A DNA stretch of 64,000 nucleotides from Sarcocystis neurona (Eukaryota > Apicomplexa > Conoidasida > Eucoccidiorida > Sarcocystidae). Both the position numbers and the translations under genes were made by a program. The stretch is from NCBI GenBank assembly GCA_000727475.1, contig KL647297.1:3666277-3730276 (forward strand). The letters are read 5' to 3'. Position 1 is the first letter of the stretch, and each line of letters begins with the position of its first letter. This document shows positions 49,601 to 60,318 of this stretch, piece by piece. The notes under the pieces were generated by a model. It saw only the letters and a list, made by a program, of their open reading frames with translations, searched no databases and was not told where the DNA came from.

Positions 49601-52433
49601 CGTTTTTGCTCCCCGGTCTCACAGACAGGACTTACAAGGATGCATCAACGGTGTCGTGCGCCGTTGCTGGATAAGCCCTTCTTCGCTCAGAGTGCGCGGT
49701 TCTATGTGTATTCGTATAAAGTTCCTCTGGTTTGCCTAGCAGGATCCTGGCAGTCGCCGCCTGTTTGCCGCAAACGAATCATATCGTTCCTCCAGTTGGC
49801 AAACACTGAGAACTGCCTGCGTTCGGGTGAAGTGACTGGCAGTACTGGTGGCTGCGCAGCTGTCAAGGACACCTGCAAACCTCTGTAGCTTGTTGAGAAC
49901 GTTCCGGACGTTAACTTGTGGCCGGTGTGAGCAGTGGAGTGGTTTAACGCATTTCAGGGTGGGGAGAACATTAATGGACTTGGGGCGTAACACACGTGAG
50001 TGCGTCGCTTACTGTGCTGCATCTAATGATCCTGTTCACCGCTGGAGCAGTCATCGTTGCGTGGTGCTGATTTCAGGTTCCTGGCTGAATGAAGAGCTTG
50101 TCCGTCCATCGTGGGACACATATTTTATGCGCATCGCCTTTCTGGCCGCGACGAGGTCTAACTGCATGAAGCGAAGGTTAGTCAGATCTAACGCTGCACA
50201 CTCACGTCTCTAGTTGGAAGTTCTGATGCGAAACCTCAGCTTATATATGTACTACGATAATGTTGGCGTGGCTTGTGCGCCTTTGCCACGCTCATATTGT
50301 GTGACACTTCCTTTTTCGACGTATTTAGTACAAGTGCCAACGCCCCCGTGCATTCTCGCATTGCAGCGGTGGCGGCGATGTTTGTCATGAGAGTGAGAAA
50401 CGCATCTGCACACGCCATTTTCGAACTTGCATAGTAGACCGACGCTGTTGCAACATTGTGCGTTCCGCAAGCACGTTGTCCTGCGCGGTGCTGCGTGCAG
50501 AGTGGGGGCGCTTGTGGTTCGCCGAAACAGGGTAGGGGTGAAGGTGCACTTACTTAATAAAGTGCTCTTTACGTCGATGCGCCTGCATTGAATTCAAGTC
50601 GACAAGCCGCACCCAAGTCGAATTTTGCTATCATGTTCACAGAAGCGCAGTGTCGAGAAAAACACTTCCACGTTGACACCATAAGCTGAGCAGCTACGAG
50701 GCTGAATCCATTCCTCGCCTCGTAGAGGTCCGCATTGAATGTTGCTTCATTCCGCCGATATGCGAGCTGTCCGCGTGTCTCCGCCGCTGTGAGGGGCACA
50801 CAATATGAATAACAACTGTGCCGTCATGTTCTTCAACTGCCTCCCAAAGTAGGGACCACACAGCCGTCAGCATATCACCATGCTCGCAGGCTAAAACCTT
50901 TTCTGGCTCCTGTTCTCGCATATGACTTCCAGATCATCGCCACCGGCTACAACGGCACCCCCGCTCAAGCCGAAAATTGCAAGGATGGAGGCTGCGCACG
51001 GTGCAACAATCCCCTGGTATTCCAAGGACGTCGTTTGGAAGCGTGTGAATGCATCCATGCGGAAGTCAATGCTCTCCTCGAGGCAGGTAGGATTATTGAG
51101 GAGCCTGGTTCAGGCACATTCAGACGTCGCGCTTTGTTAGCATGCAACCACGGACTGAATAGCTGCTCGACAGCTGCTACGGTCATACAGATTGCTTTTT
51201 TAAAATTAGTGCGCCATTTAGGTCCAAAAACTTTGTGCAAACCCACGCTGCCGATTACTTTCGAACTACTTGTGTTTCATTATTACTCGTTTTCACAACG
51301 GAGCATCTGTACGTCGTCTGGGTGTACTCATCGAAGCACAGTATGAATACCCATAACCTGGTTTCTGACTGAATGCTCAGGTCGCGATCGTGCTCAAGAG
51401 AGCACCCTCTACGTGACGTGCCTTCCCTGTCTGGGTTGCGCAAAACTTGCCGTTCAATGCGTAGGCTTGCGGATCTGCAGAGGGGACGCCCGTCCCAACA
51501 GGCACGGCACCATCTTAGATGGTTTATCGTATAATTCGTATTTAATGGATACTCTATGTATTAGACGACTGTAGCCGTAGGTCCAATCAGAACAGGGTAT
51601 GTTTAGGTACGTATTCAAGGGAATAGAGCACTTATGCGGAACTTGGATATAACGTGTTCTCGTGTTTGGTTGCAGCTTGTCAGAAGCGTGATTTACGCTG
51701 AAGAGTACGATAAGACAAGTGGAGCACTCGATCTTTTCAAAAGAGTAAGCGACCTGGTAGTCAACCTACGAGCCTAATTGAGCTCGAAGTCGTGTACACT
51801 TGTATATGTCTACACTAGTATGCTCGACTTACGAATATCACAGCCGCCGTGCTAGGTGAGTCACGTCTGCGGCAGTGTCTCTACTTCGTTGTCAAGCTCG
51901 CACCGAACTCGTGTCTGAGTTCGGACCCTGAACTCTGACGGTGTTGCAGATGGGAGTGGAGGTTCACCAATATAATGACCTTCATCCAGGTGTCCCCGGC
52001 GAAATGTTGGCCGTGAGGTGCATTTGAAGCGCCGTAGATTCTCTGCGACCAGCGGAGTACCTTGGTACGCCACGTAATATCGAATGATGTGATATGACAT
52101 GCAGTCGTGTACTGAATTCTACGAGGTATCGAAGGCTACTGTTCAGGCTTGCCTGTACTATTATTTCCCACTTTGAGTGGTGTACTTTTGAGTTGTAGGC
52201 ATCCACGTATAACATGCAGACGCGGTGAGCGAGCAGTAGTGACAGCTATGCTGTATCTCGTTTTTCGCAACTGCACAGGATTCATTCGGAAACAAGGCCT
52301 GCTCTCCGTCGGGGACACTGGAACCACATCCGCTAAACAGAAATGCATGCATTTGATTGTACTCTAGAAAGCCGAGGACGTTTCCGGCAAAAGTGCGCCG
52401 TACGGGACTCGAATGCTGCAGAAATGTAACTGA
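46693..52433 (+). CDS. Deoxycytidylate (dCMP) deaminase, many small exons
   Basis: Converts dCMP to dUMP, feeding thymidylate synthase. Exon 1 starts at ATG 46693 and carries a P-loop (GIVGPPRSGKRRLAEAL), as in the yeast-type N-terminal domain. Exons supported by phase and similarity are 47340-47603, 47996-48065 (TQRWRNNFV), 48289-48406 (RPFFALVAVEVPLRV), 49279-49347, 50077-50176 (RPSWDTYFMRIA, SNCMKRR), 50501-50531 (VGALVVRRNR), 50933-51086, 51381-51460, 51676-51744 and 51950-52012, then a short last exon from 52368 or ending at 52367. Catalytic zinc motifs are complete: CIHAEVNAL (His and Glu, near 51050) and CLPCLGC (51420s), with the substrate-loop motif ATGYNGTP. Unresolved are the link from exon 1 to 47340, one or more exons between 48406 and 49279, and the extreme C-terminus. 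Confidence 0.82.
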
Positions 52434-52445
52434 ACTCGCTGAAGC

Positions 52446-53048
52446 TTATACCACTCTGTGACGAACTATTTCTATTAACCTGCATGGTGCTTGGATTCCT
52501 GTGACGCTAGCTCCGCGCCTCCAGCGTCGTGCTGGGTATGGAGGTGACCTTGCATAGTACTGCCTTCCAATGCAGTCGGTGAAATCGGTGACACCCGAGT
52601 TTGATTCTCCTGTCTTGTAATATCTGCGCTTGTGCGCAAAGTAGCGGCAAGGTTCGCCCGGAGATCGCTCCATGTGGAGCAATCGACGACCGTCTTCCCT
52701 TGTAAGACGGTGTAAGACTGGACGTGTGTTTCGCACCGGATAGAGACATTTGGTGACCAAGAATCTTCCTATACTTTGCGTGTTGATGTGTACCACTTTT
52801 TCAGCGATTTGGTCGCCATTACACCGATTTTCGTACTCATTGACACACCTATTGTGTGCTCGTGAACTGCCGCCAGCTAGCCCGCCGGCTGCCTCACAAG
52901 TCGAAGTGCTCTTGAAGCCAGGTTGAACGGAATTAGAAATGCTGTTTCCTCTTGGTGAGGACCAGGGCGACGCCGGAGCGGTACTGACACTTATTTCGTC
53001 AAGCAATGAATCACCAAGACAGACCTCTAGACCAAAAGCCACTGCCAT
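52446..53048 (-). CDS. Unassigned 200-residue open frame
   Basis: Begins with ATG at 53048 and runs 200 codons, longer than the chance frames in the triplet-poor part of the window. It is Arg- and Cys-containing, with no signal peptide and no recognised domain. It starts 12 nt beyond the dCMP deaminase 3' end on the opposite strand, so the two genes would be tail to tail with almost no spacer. It may be an exon of a longer gene, or chance. Confidence 0.3.
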   Translation of the reverse strand: MAVAFGLEVCLGDSLLDEISVSTAPASPWSSPRGNSISNSVQPGFKSTSTCEAAGGLAGGSSRAHNRCVNEYENRCNGDQIAEKVVHINTQSIGRFLVTKCLYPVRNTRPVLHRLTREDGRRLLHMERSPGEPCRYFAHKRRYYKTGESNSGVTDFTDCIGRQYYARSPPYPARRWRRGASVTGIQAPCRLIEIVRHRVV

Positions 53049-53879
53049 GGAGTTTCATTAATCATCAGTCACCCCACACACCAGATGCACAAGACTTTTC
53101 GCTTTCAGGTCTTGGAGTACTCGGGATTTGGTAGATCGCACAGTTGGTGACATATCTGCACAACGTACAGTATATCACGCGGAACACGCAACCTACAAAA
53201 AAAAGCGAAAAGCAGTCGATCAGTACGGCATGTATGTGGAGCCGCGCGTTCTCCAGTGGTTCTAGTAGATTGTCTGCTCAGGCCTCCGACGCTGTAGTGC
53301 CACACGGGCACAGAAGTCTGCGGTTAGCCTTGCTGTACCCGCACGTGTAGGTGGAGGATCATGACAGTTGTGAGTCGACCCTCAGCAGTTCGTTGTCAGC
53401 GCTCCGCTCCGGCAGCGACCACACCGATTAAGCTATACATGAAGTGCATTCAGGAGACAAACACGGCGCAAGCTGCAGCTGTTTCTGCATATGGTCTAGT
53501 TTTGTTAACCTGCGAATAATAGCGGCAACGTACTAAAATGTATACGTACCCGAAAAGTACGTATACATGCTGTCTGAAAGAGTTACAGCACGAACAGCAT
53601 GCGCTTTTCACCCCCTTCACAACGACTTGACAAACTCATATGGGCTGACTCGCGTCTCTCTTTAATACTGCGGTATGCGTTCACGTGCGCAAGACTTTTG
53701 TAACGCAGCCTGACACGTACGTACTGTGAAAGGTTCAAGCGACAGTGACACCGTTCTCTGGATAAGGGGCACTGTGTGGGTCGTGAATAGACCTCAAACT
53801 AAGGTGTCGGACTTACCCTGTACCACTCAGCAGGGAGCCGGCCCGCAAACGCCCGGCTGCGGGGCTCTCGCTATATAAT

Positions 53880-54813
53880 TCACTTGAATTCCGCAGGCGC
53901 GTCTAACGAACAGTTGCCAGCCGACCTTGGAATGGTTCCATGACACATGGCATAGCATGGGTTGAGAAAGACTTGATGATTTTCTCCGCACACATAGTGA
54001 ACGGCGGTGGTACAGTCGCAAGCTGCAAAAGTGGAAGAGACACAACAGACTATCAGGACATAACGTGTGGGGTGACGCAACTATCACAAGAACCCTGTGA
54101 CAGGAGTCCTCATTTTGTCGGGCTGAGAAAGGATGGCGAATAGCACGATTGGGATATGCTGGACGTCGCAAACTGAGCTACAGTTCTTTCTTTAAAAGCT
54201 GTGCAGAAAAGTTCAAGGACTCATGTTGATCATATTCCTGCGTCCTCTAGAATGGTTGTTCATACTTTTGCCCTTCGAACACTTGACCCCCGCAGGAATG
54301 CAGCCGGCTCGACCTGTTGCTGCCGAGGCCATTCACGGGAAACCCCTACTCTGGCATCTTCCCTTGTGTTGTACTATGAGCTTGGAGTTCTTTATACGCG
54401 AGGCATGGCAACGAAGCGCGCACTCGCTGGGGTATGTTTGGCCATTGTTGCCACAAACGACTCCACTAAAGTCGTAACGCTTTTCATTACATCCGCAACT
54501 ACTAACTGCAAAAACCAGCACATGGAGAAGCGACGGCACAAACTACAGGTCGGCAGCATTGACTAACGCCTTGCCCTGCGGCTGGTCTTTACGTGTTACG
54601 AGCCCGGCTGAAAACAAAATCATGCTTTTATTGAGGTCAAGGCGCGCTACTGAGGGCTTTCACGGGAGGTGGAAGCGCTCTGCTCATGTGCAACTTACAT
54701 GTCTCGTAAACTTCCTTGTAGATCGATTCGCCAAATTCGTCTACGCTTTGAGTCGACGTGTTAAGAATCAGCCCCATGCAGGAAAGCAGTCCCCAACCCC
54801 AGTACCTCGGCAT
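53880..54813 (-). CDS. Secreted protease inhibitor with two Kazal domains
   Basis: Exon 1 (54813-54699) gives a signal peptide (MPRYWGWGLLSCMGLIL) and an acidic linker. Exon 2 (54505-54350) is one complete Kazal domain with the core VCGNNGQTYPSECALRC and six cysteines. Exon 3 (54022-53880) is a second, diverged Kazal domain with six cysteines (CDC, VCG, PCYAMC, GNC), then stop. Every intron is phase 1, so the Kazal exon is a shufflable module; total 137 residues. C1 and C2 are separated by a single residue in both domains, as in non-classical Kazal domains. C2-C3 in domain 1 is 11 residues instead of 7. Related coccidian inhibitors (for example Toxoplasma TgPI) block host serine proteases. 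If intron 2 is retained, the frame stops seven codons past the last cysteine-containing codon region (54333), giving a one-domain form of 95 residues. Confidence 0.78.
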
Positions 54814-56488
54814 ACTGAGTGCCTGAGTTCTGAAATTTTACTCCAAAAACAAGGTGGACGTAGGGCGAGGAGCTCTACAGTATAAGCAAGCGCTTGGCCA
54901 ACAGCAGTACCGGATCGGTCAAAAGCCGTTAGACGGTGGGACAGAGCCGGGATAAAAGCTTGCAAGGTTTACACCAGATTAAGCACAAGCATATTTTAAA
55001 TGTGTATGTACCACCTGCAGAGCAGTCACCACGCCGCTGAATCGGTTCGTAGGACCTTTTACCTGTACATTGATCATGACCCCGACGTATACATTGATAA
55101 TAGTGTGGGAGCCCCACGGCAACTTTACGTAATGGAGATGCTCTTAGTCAGCACCAGCACCTGTACGTGGTGTGCGCGTCCTGGTCAAGCTTCACAGTGT
55201 GCTTGCGTCTTTCACTACCGATCGCAACACTCAAAGAGAACGCGGTCAACCACACTCACTATTGCTTTATCCGGAACAACGAGGACGCTCTCTCTGGTCA
55301 GCGGAAAGAAAGATTCTTCGGTTTTCGAAAAGAAGCAGATTGCCGCGAGGTGTTGAGGAAAGGAGGCTCCTGTGCGCAGGGATTGTGAACAATTAGGTGT
55401 AGCAGTGATAACGCGGAAAGAAGTCATAGGAAAATCTAAGGAATTCGGTGTGGGTAGTACAAATGAATGCCGAGTTTCCACCGGAGGTGCCCAAACACCA
55501 ACAAACACGCCGGGCCTGGAATACCGTCATGAGTTATACAGCTTTCCACTGCACTTTGCCACAACCCTAGCAAACACGGCGACCATTTTTAGGGGGCAGC
55601 CGTTCCGAGAGAGGCTCTGCCGTGCTGGCGGCAGAGTCAGGTGTAACGGATAGTTGCAGAACTCAGAGGATGCGGTGCTGTGTGGCAGTTCGCGAAAACC
55701 AAGGAAGTACTGCGATGATGCACACTGAAGTATCGTGTTGTTCTACAGCTCCAGCAGTTCTGCTCTTCCCCGCGTGCGCTAGAGACTTTCCAGTAACGAC
55801 TTTATCGACACTGTGTCCTCGGTACGAAAATCTTGTCGCACGCAGCAGACTTGGACACCGCTTTTGCGTGTCGTCAAACGTAAAAGAAACACCGGTCCTC
55901 CGCCGATGACCGGAAGCTGGTCGTAACACTTGTAAAAGATGACAAAGTTGCACGTCAAGCGTTTCAAGTCCAACTTTGCTCACGACTACAGAACGACGAG
56001 GAATGTCTGAAGAACAGGGAATCGGAATGACTCACGGTCGCCCAGGAGGACAGTACGTCTTCCCTGACGGGCAGGAGTGGGGTAGTCGTCAGATTGCTCT
56101 ACAAGATAATAAGCGATACGAAGGCTCAACCTGCCTGCACGCAACGTGCCAAGCGGCTATACATGCCAGAAAACGAGTAGTGTGAAACACATTCACCGTC
56201 TTTCTTGCTGATGTTAGGCACGTGGCAAAGCGTCGTGATGTTTGGAAGCAATTGGACTGGGCAAACGTTTGAGCATCTCGCTTGTTTTCACCATTACGCA
56301 CCGATGCGGATTCACGACAGGGCTGCAGCCGTGCTGCGAAGTCTGTAACATCAAAATCACAACTAGTTCTCAGCATAACATCTATTTCTCGTTATATGGT
56401 GTGTTTCCGAATAACGAGGGGAAAACGATGGGACCTGTCCCCCTAGGTGTCTAGACATCAACGCTCGATTTGTTGCTACGTATTCCCT
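54814..56488. other. Spacer with no gene recognised
   Basis: Plus-strand frames at 55000-55356 and 55976-56185 and minus-strand frames are short and carry no motif. The promoter of the minus-strand Kazal gene should lie just right of 54813. Confidence 0.35.
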
Positions 56489-57124
56489 TCAAAGCTGCGT
56501 TAGAGTGCCCACCCGTATCTTGACCTCGGCGGTTTTGCCGGTTTCAAGATCCGTCACTGTTATGCAGAAGCCTCTGGCAGCACCAGGGGATTCCTCCAAC
56601 ACAGGGGCATTAAAAATCCACTTTTCGTGTGGTCTGGTCTGGTGTTCCCACCACTTCTTCTCCTTGGCGGCTTTCGGAAACAATGTACTTAGAGGAGCAA
56701 GCGGCCCGATGCACTCGTATTCACCCAAAACCGTGACATACTGCCGAGGGGGATCTTCAGGTCCAAATCTCAGGCGCCGACGTCCCACATTGTTAATTAT
56801 GTACTTGTGTCCTGGAATAATACGGTTATATTGGATGAGGTTGCTTTGGATACCTTCTGTTGTCAACATCCAGACGCGGTTGTCATTTTCTTCTGCGTAA
56901 GAGCTCTGTATCGAATTTCCCGAACATTTCGAGTCGAGTGAACAGCCGCCGCACCAGCAGCAGCTATGCAGCATAGAATTACTCCTTGCCGAGTAGACTG
57001 TACCTTCCCTTACCCCATCGCCATTTTGTGCGGATAGTGGTGCTGTATCACATAGTGGGGCGCCAAGAATGCCTGTTAACAAGAATATTGAAGTCAGGAG
57101 ACTAGCCCCGTAAAGTGGGGACAT
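56489..57124 (-). CDS. Small secreted protein, unknown function
   Basis: Single-exon frame of 211 codons with a clear signal peptide (SLLTSIFLLTGILGAPLC) at the N-terminus. Next comes a Cys-rich stretch (SCCWCGGCSLDSKC), then a globular part with alternating hydrophobic strands (IIPGHKYIINNVGRRRLRF, KWIFNAPVLEESPG, GFCITVTDLETGKTAEVKI) suggesting a beta-sandwich. It has no transmembrane segment or GPI-like tail, so it should be soluble in the secretory pathway. It lies 1.7 kb upstream of the Kazal gene on the same strand. No family was recognised; SAG/SRS relatives were considered, but the cysteine pattern does not clearly fit. Confidence 0.65.
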   Translation of the reverse strand: MSPLYGASLLTSIFLLTGILGAPLCDTAPLSAQNGDGVREGTVYSARSNSMLHSCCWCGGCSLDSKCSGNSIQSSYAEENDNRVWMLTTEGIQSNLIQYNRIIPGHKYIINNVGRRRLRFGPEDPPRQYVTVLGEYECIGPLAPLSTLFPKAAKEKKWWEHQTRPHEKWIFNAPVLEESPGAARGFCITVTDLETGKTAEVKIRVGTLTQL

Positions 57125-58080
57125 CGTGGCGTAAATAAAACGCCACTTTGCCTGTACCCGTGGACGGCGACGCTCTGGTCCTACTGTGGTAGACGCATTA
57201 GAGATCTGCTACTGGTTTAGCTGTATCGCTCGTATAGAGTGCCCGTAGATGGCAGCGACTAGCCGGTGGCCCTTTTTATCGCTACTGGGACACGTGGGAC
57301 AGCGTAGTGGCGTCTTCTGTGCCCCCTGGAAAAAAAACCGCAGCTTCTTTTTGTACGATGGCTCCTCGACTAGAACAGGATGAGAGGTAGGTATGGACAC
57401 ATAATGTCTATTTATAGTAATCGACTATGCTATCATTTGAAGTCCGTGTGGACATACAGTGCCTTTAAAAATTAGATGAGAAATAAGCTTGACTCCGTGC
57501 AGCTTCGATTTTTCGCTTGAGAGCTGGCGGTTTTGAATTTTTGTGCTGCGCTACCCAGCCAAAGAACTGTTCTGTTGGTCAGCTCCGTAAATTTGCTTTC
57601 TGTTTGGCATTCGGACAGACGCAGTCACAGAATCGTGCCTAAGTTATAAATACTGGGTGCGTAAGACAGTGCTTCGATGACTCCCACAGACCCCGCTGAA
57701 GGGCGATGCGGCTCCGCGTCTGCTGTGACTACGCGCAGGTCACACGAATTCGCGCAGTGTGTAGTATTCGCGCACGGCATTACGTGTCCGCTCCTGAGGT
57801 GGTGACACAAAGCAAATGACTGAATTTCGCCACTGCAGTGCTTAGCAGAAGAGCAGCCGTGATGCCGCTGAAACACCGGACGTCATTTGAGGACGCCGTT
57901 TGTGTACGCCAAGTCTAGGCAACAATTGGCGAACTCTTTTGCCTAGTTTCTTCTATCTGTGGAAATACACACACCAGCGCTCAATAAGTCAAAACTCACG
58001 TCGGGTGGCGCACTGAGTTCATATGAGAAACTACAGTATCTTCTTTCATAGGAGAGCACTGATCGAATTTCCGTCAATTT
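57125..58080. other. Spacer with no gene recognised
   Basis: Holds the promoter side of the 56489-57124 gene. No conserved motif is seen; the short frames on both strands look random. Confidence 0.35.
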
Positions 58081-59320
58081 TCTTGCGGTGGCGGTTGCAA
58101 GCCAAGGCGAGTGGGCTTGCGCATGTGAGCAGAAGCTTTTCACCGTGCCCCACCTTACGGCCGCAGGCGTAGTGGTGCGTATTATTTTCTGTGTGTGGAG
58201 CTTCACTTCAGTTGCTGGATGCCACACGAACGAGCTGCACCACAGTGTGAGTTTAGCTTCTACAAATCGGATGCTCCATGCACTGAAATGACGCCTTTAT
58301 TGTTTCAGGAACTCTAGTCTACCCGGAAGAGCAATCTTTGTCGTTCTCGTCTTCGGCGTGTCTGATTACGCTGATATCTCCACGTTTTTCACAGAGGATG
58401 CACGCGAACAACAAAAAGACAAAGCCCTACATTCGCTCACACTACACAGCCTGTGTGCGTAAACTACCTATGTCGAAGTGTAAAACGTTTTGTTGTTCTT
58501 CGGTTGACCTCAATCTTGCTCAGTGGCGCGTTATGTTGCCACAGACTTTTGTGTCGCCCGAGACACTGCGCACACGGTCATTCGGTGTCACGAGCTGAAA
58601 AGCTTTTTAAAGAATGCTGCACCAGCAGATTAGTGGACACTTTTCCAATTTAGTGATGGAGTACAGTGTCAAACTAGTTCCAGTAAGTGGGAGGGGCTGC
58701 TTAACAGCTCCTCCAGTCAATTTTGTGGACGCAGAATACTCCCATTGCGAACTAAAGAGAAATAAATCGTATCGGGAGAGGACTATGCTACAAAATTCCA
58801 CCTGAATATGCAGCAGATGTGTTGCTGATACTTTTTAAGTGAGCGCAGATCTGACGTGACACTCCAACAATCAGGGCAGTTTCTGACCGTCGGACGTTGT
58901 TCCTACTGAAATCGCAGCTTCTGACCTTGCAGAGTAGCAGGGTAGAGAGGAGCACACCGTATGCAACCCCTTTATCCCTTGGAGAAAGGGGCTGCGTGTC
59001 CCGGTTGGAATACAGCATTGCGCTCCTACTGAAAGGCTATTTGCTACTTACATTCGTTTTTACGAGACTCGAGGCTGCAACGCAGAATAGCACGCTTCAC
59101 AGACGCACGCTGAAAAAGCCATTACTCGGTAGCGATTACCGAAGTCAAGTAAACGCTGTTGTGTATATTTCGCTCGGACATCCGACGTTGCAAGAATGCT
59201 TCTGGCAGAACAAGACGGGTAGGCGGAGGGCACTACCCGCATGGAAGGCGCCCTCTGGAATTTGCTTCACAAGAGCCCACGATGGCTCAAGGGTCTACGC
59301 CGGCGGATGTCAACTTTGAT
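58081..59320 (+). CDS. Candidate multi-exon gene, weakly ChaC (gamma-glutamylcyclotransferase)-like
   Basis: Coding-like blocks bounded by splice signals are VRIIFCVWSF (near 58180), SLPGRAIFVVLV (58325, acceptor tgtttcag, donor gtaaac), GLCYKIPPEYAADVLLILFK (58770-58840, donor gtgagc) and QVNAVVYISLGHPTLQ (near 59150). In order they resemble the ChaC landmarks: the FCLWS-type strand, PGRVVTLV, GVAYRIP..EVLEYL and AxVYI. ChaC enzymes cleave glutathione. The signature YGSL glycine loop and the catalytic Glu region were not found, and phases between the blocks do not all agree. The region is therefore probably coding, with identity a guess. Confidence 0.25.
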
Positions 59321-60318
59321 GAACTTTTGTAGATCAAAGTGAAACGGACGCAGTGCTGCACGTCACTATAGCGCCCACCGGTTGCGCTACCGTTATTAGA
59401 CACAGCGCGTAAAACCAGCGAGGCAAGCGCTTCCTGGTGCACAGTGGATCGACTGGTCTTTAACGTGCAGTCCGTGGTAGGCGCAGCGCTAGCACACCAA
59501 ACACTAGGGTCGTGCGCCATCCTCGTGCTTGATACGCTGTCGTGTGTCTCATTAAGAACCACGCCTGGAGTAACGCCTCGTGTTTTGCAAGGATCTGTAA
59601 GATTCCATAAAGACATTGCAACCACGGTGAGGTACCACGCAAGCTGATTTAGCGGGTGCACTGTCTGTGTGTTTCGTCCCGAGCAGAGCCGCTGCGGTCC
59701 CCCCATTGGTTGCCGCGTCTGCCGCACAGCTGAAGTAAGACGCCGGGCTCTTTCATTGTGATTGAAACAGGTTAGAAAGCATCAAACGACGGGAAATTGC
59801 CTGAACTTTTATTCACTGTGGTTGTGATGGTATCCGAACGTTAGCAGTTGACAAATCAGAGCCAAGCGTGGAGCTTGCGCCGCCGGTGCATCAGGTGTTA
59901 ATAAGTATACGTTTAAACGCATGCAAGAGGACCTCTGTTCCTCTTTTCTGGGGAAGGGAAGATTGCGGGGTGTACTGTTCCAGAAACGGAGCCACCCTTC
60001 TCAGCAAGCACGCGGAGAAGGCAGTGATGTGACTACCAGGCCACGTCTAATTGACACATTGTAGCAGCGTATTTTGCAGAACGAGGCACTCTTCAGAAAA
60101 AGACAGCGTCAGCCCTGCCTGCAGAGACACCAGACCACACAGCCGGTCCACTTTGAAGCAGCTTTACATTGGAGCAACGATCTTCCCGACATATTTCACA
60201 TTCTCTCCGCCATCTAGCAGGCACACTGACACTGCCCACATGAGATACGAATGTTGTATTTCTGCTTTGTGCCCACTCCTTCCCAGACACGAACCTCTTC
60301 TCTTCCCTGTCAGGTGTA
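59321..60318. other. Convergent spacer, no gene recognised
   Basis: Overlapping plus (59444-59647) and minus (59287-59727) frames carry no motif. A terminal exon of the minus-strand IFT70 gene may lie here. Confidence 0.3.

Noticed and set aside
54333..54539. Kazal exon as a stand-alone gene starting at the ATG near 54539
   Set aside because: That ATG precedes a strong acceptor (tttttgcag) and gives no proper signal peptide; the upstream exon at 54813-54699 supplies a signal peptide in the right phase.
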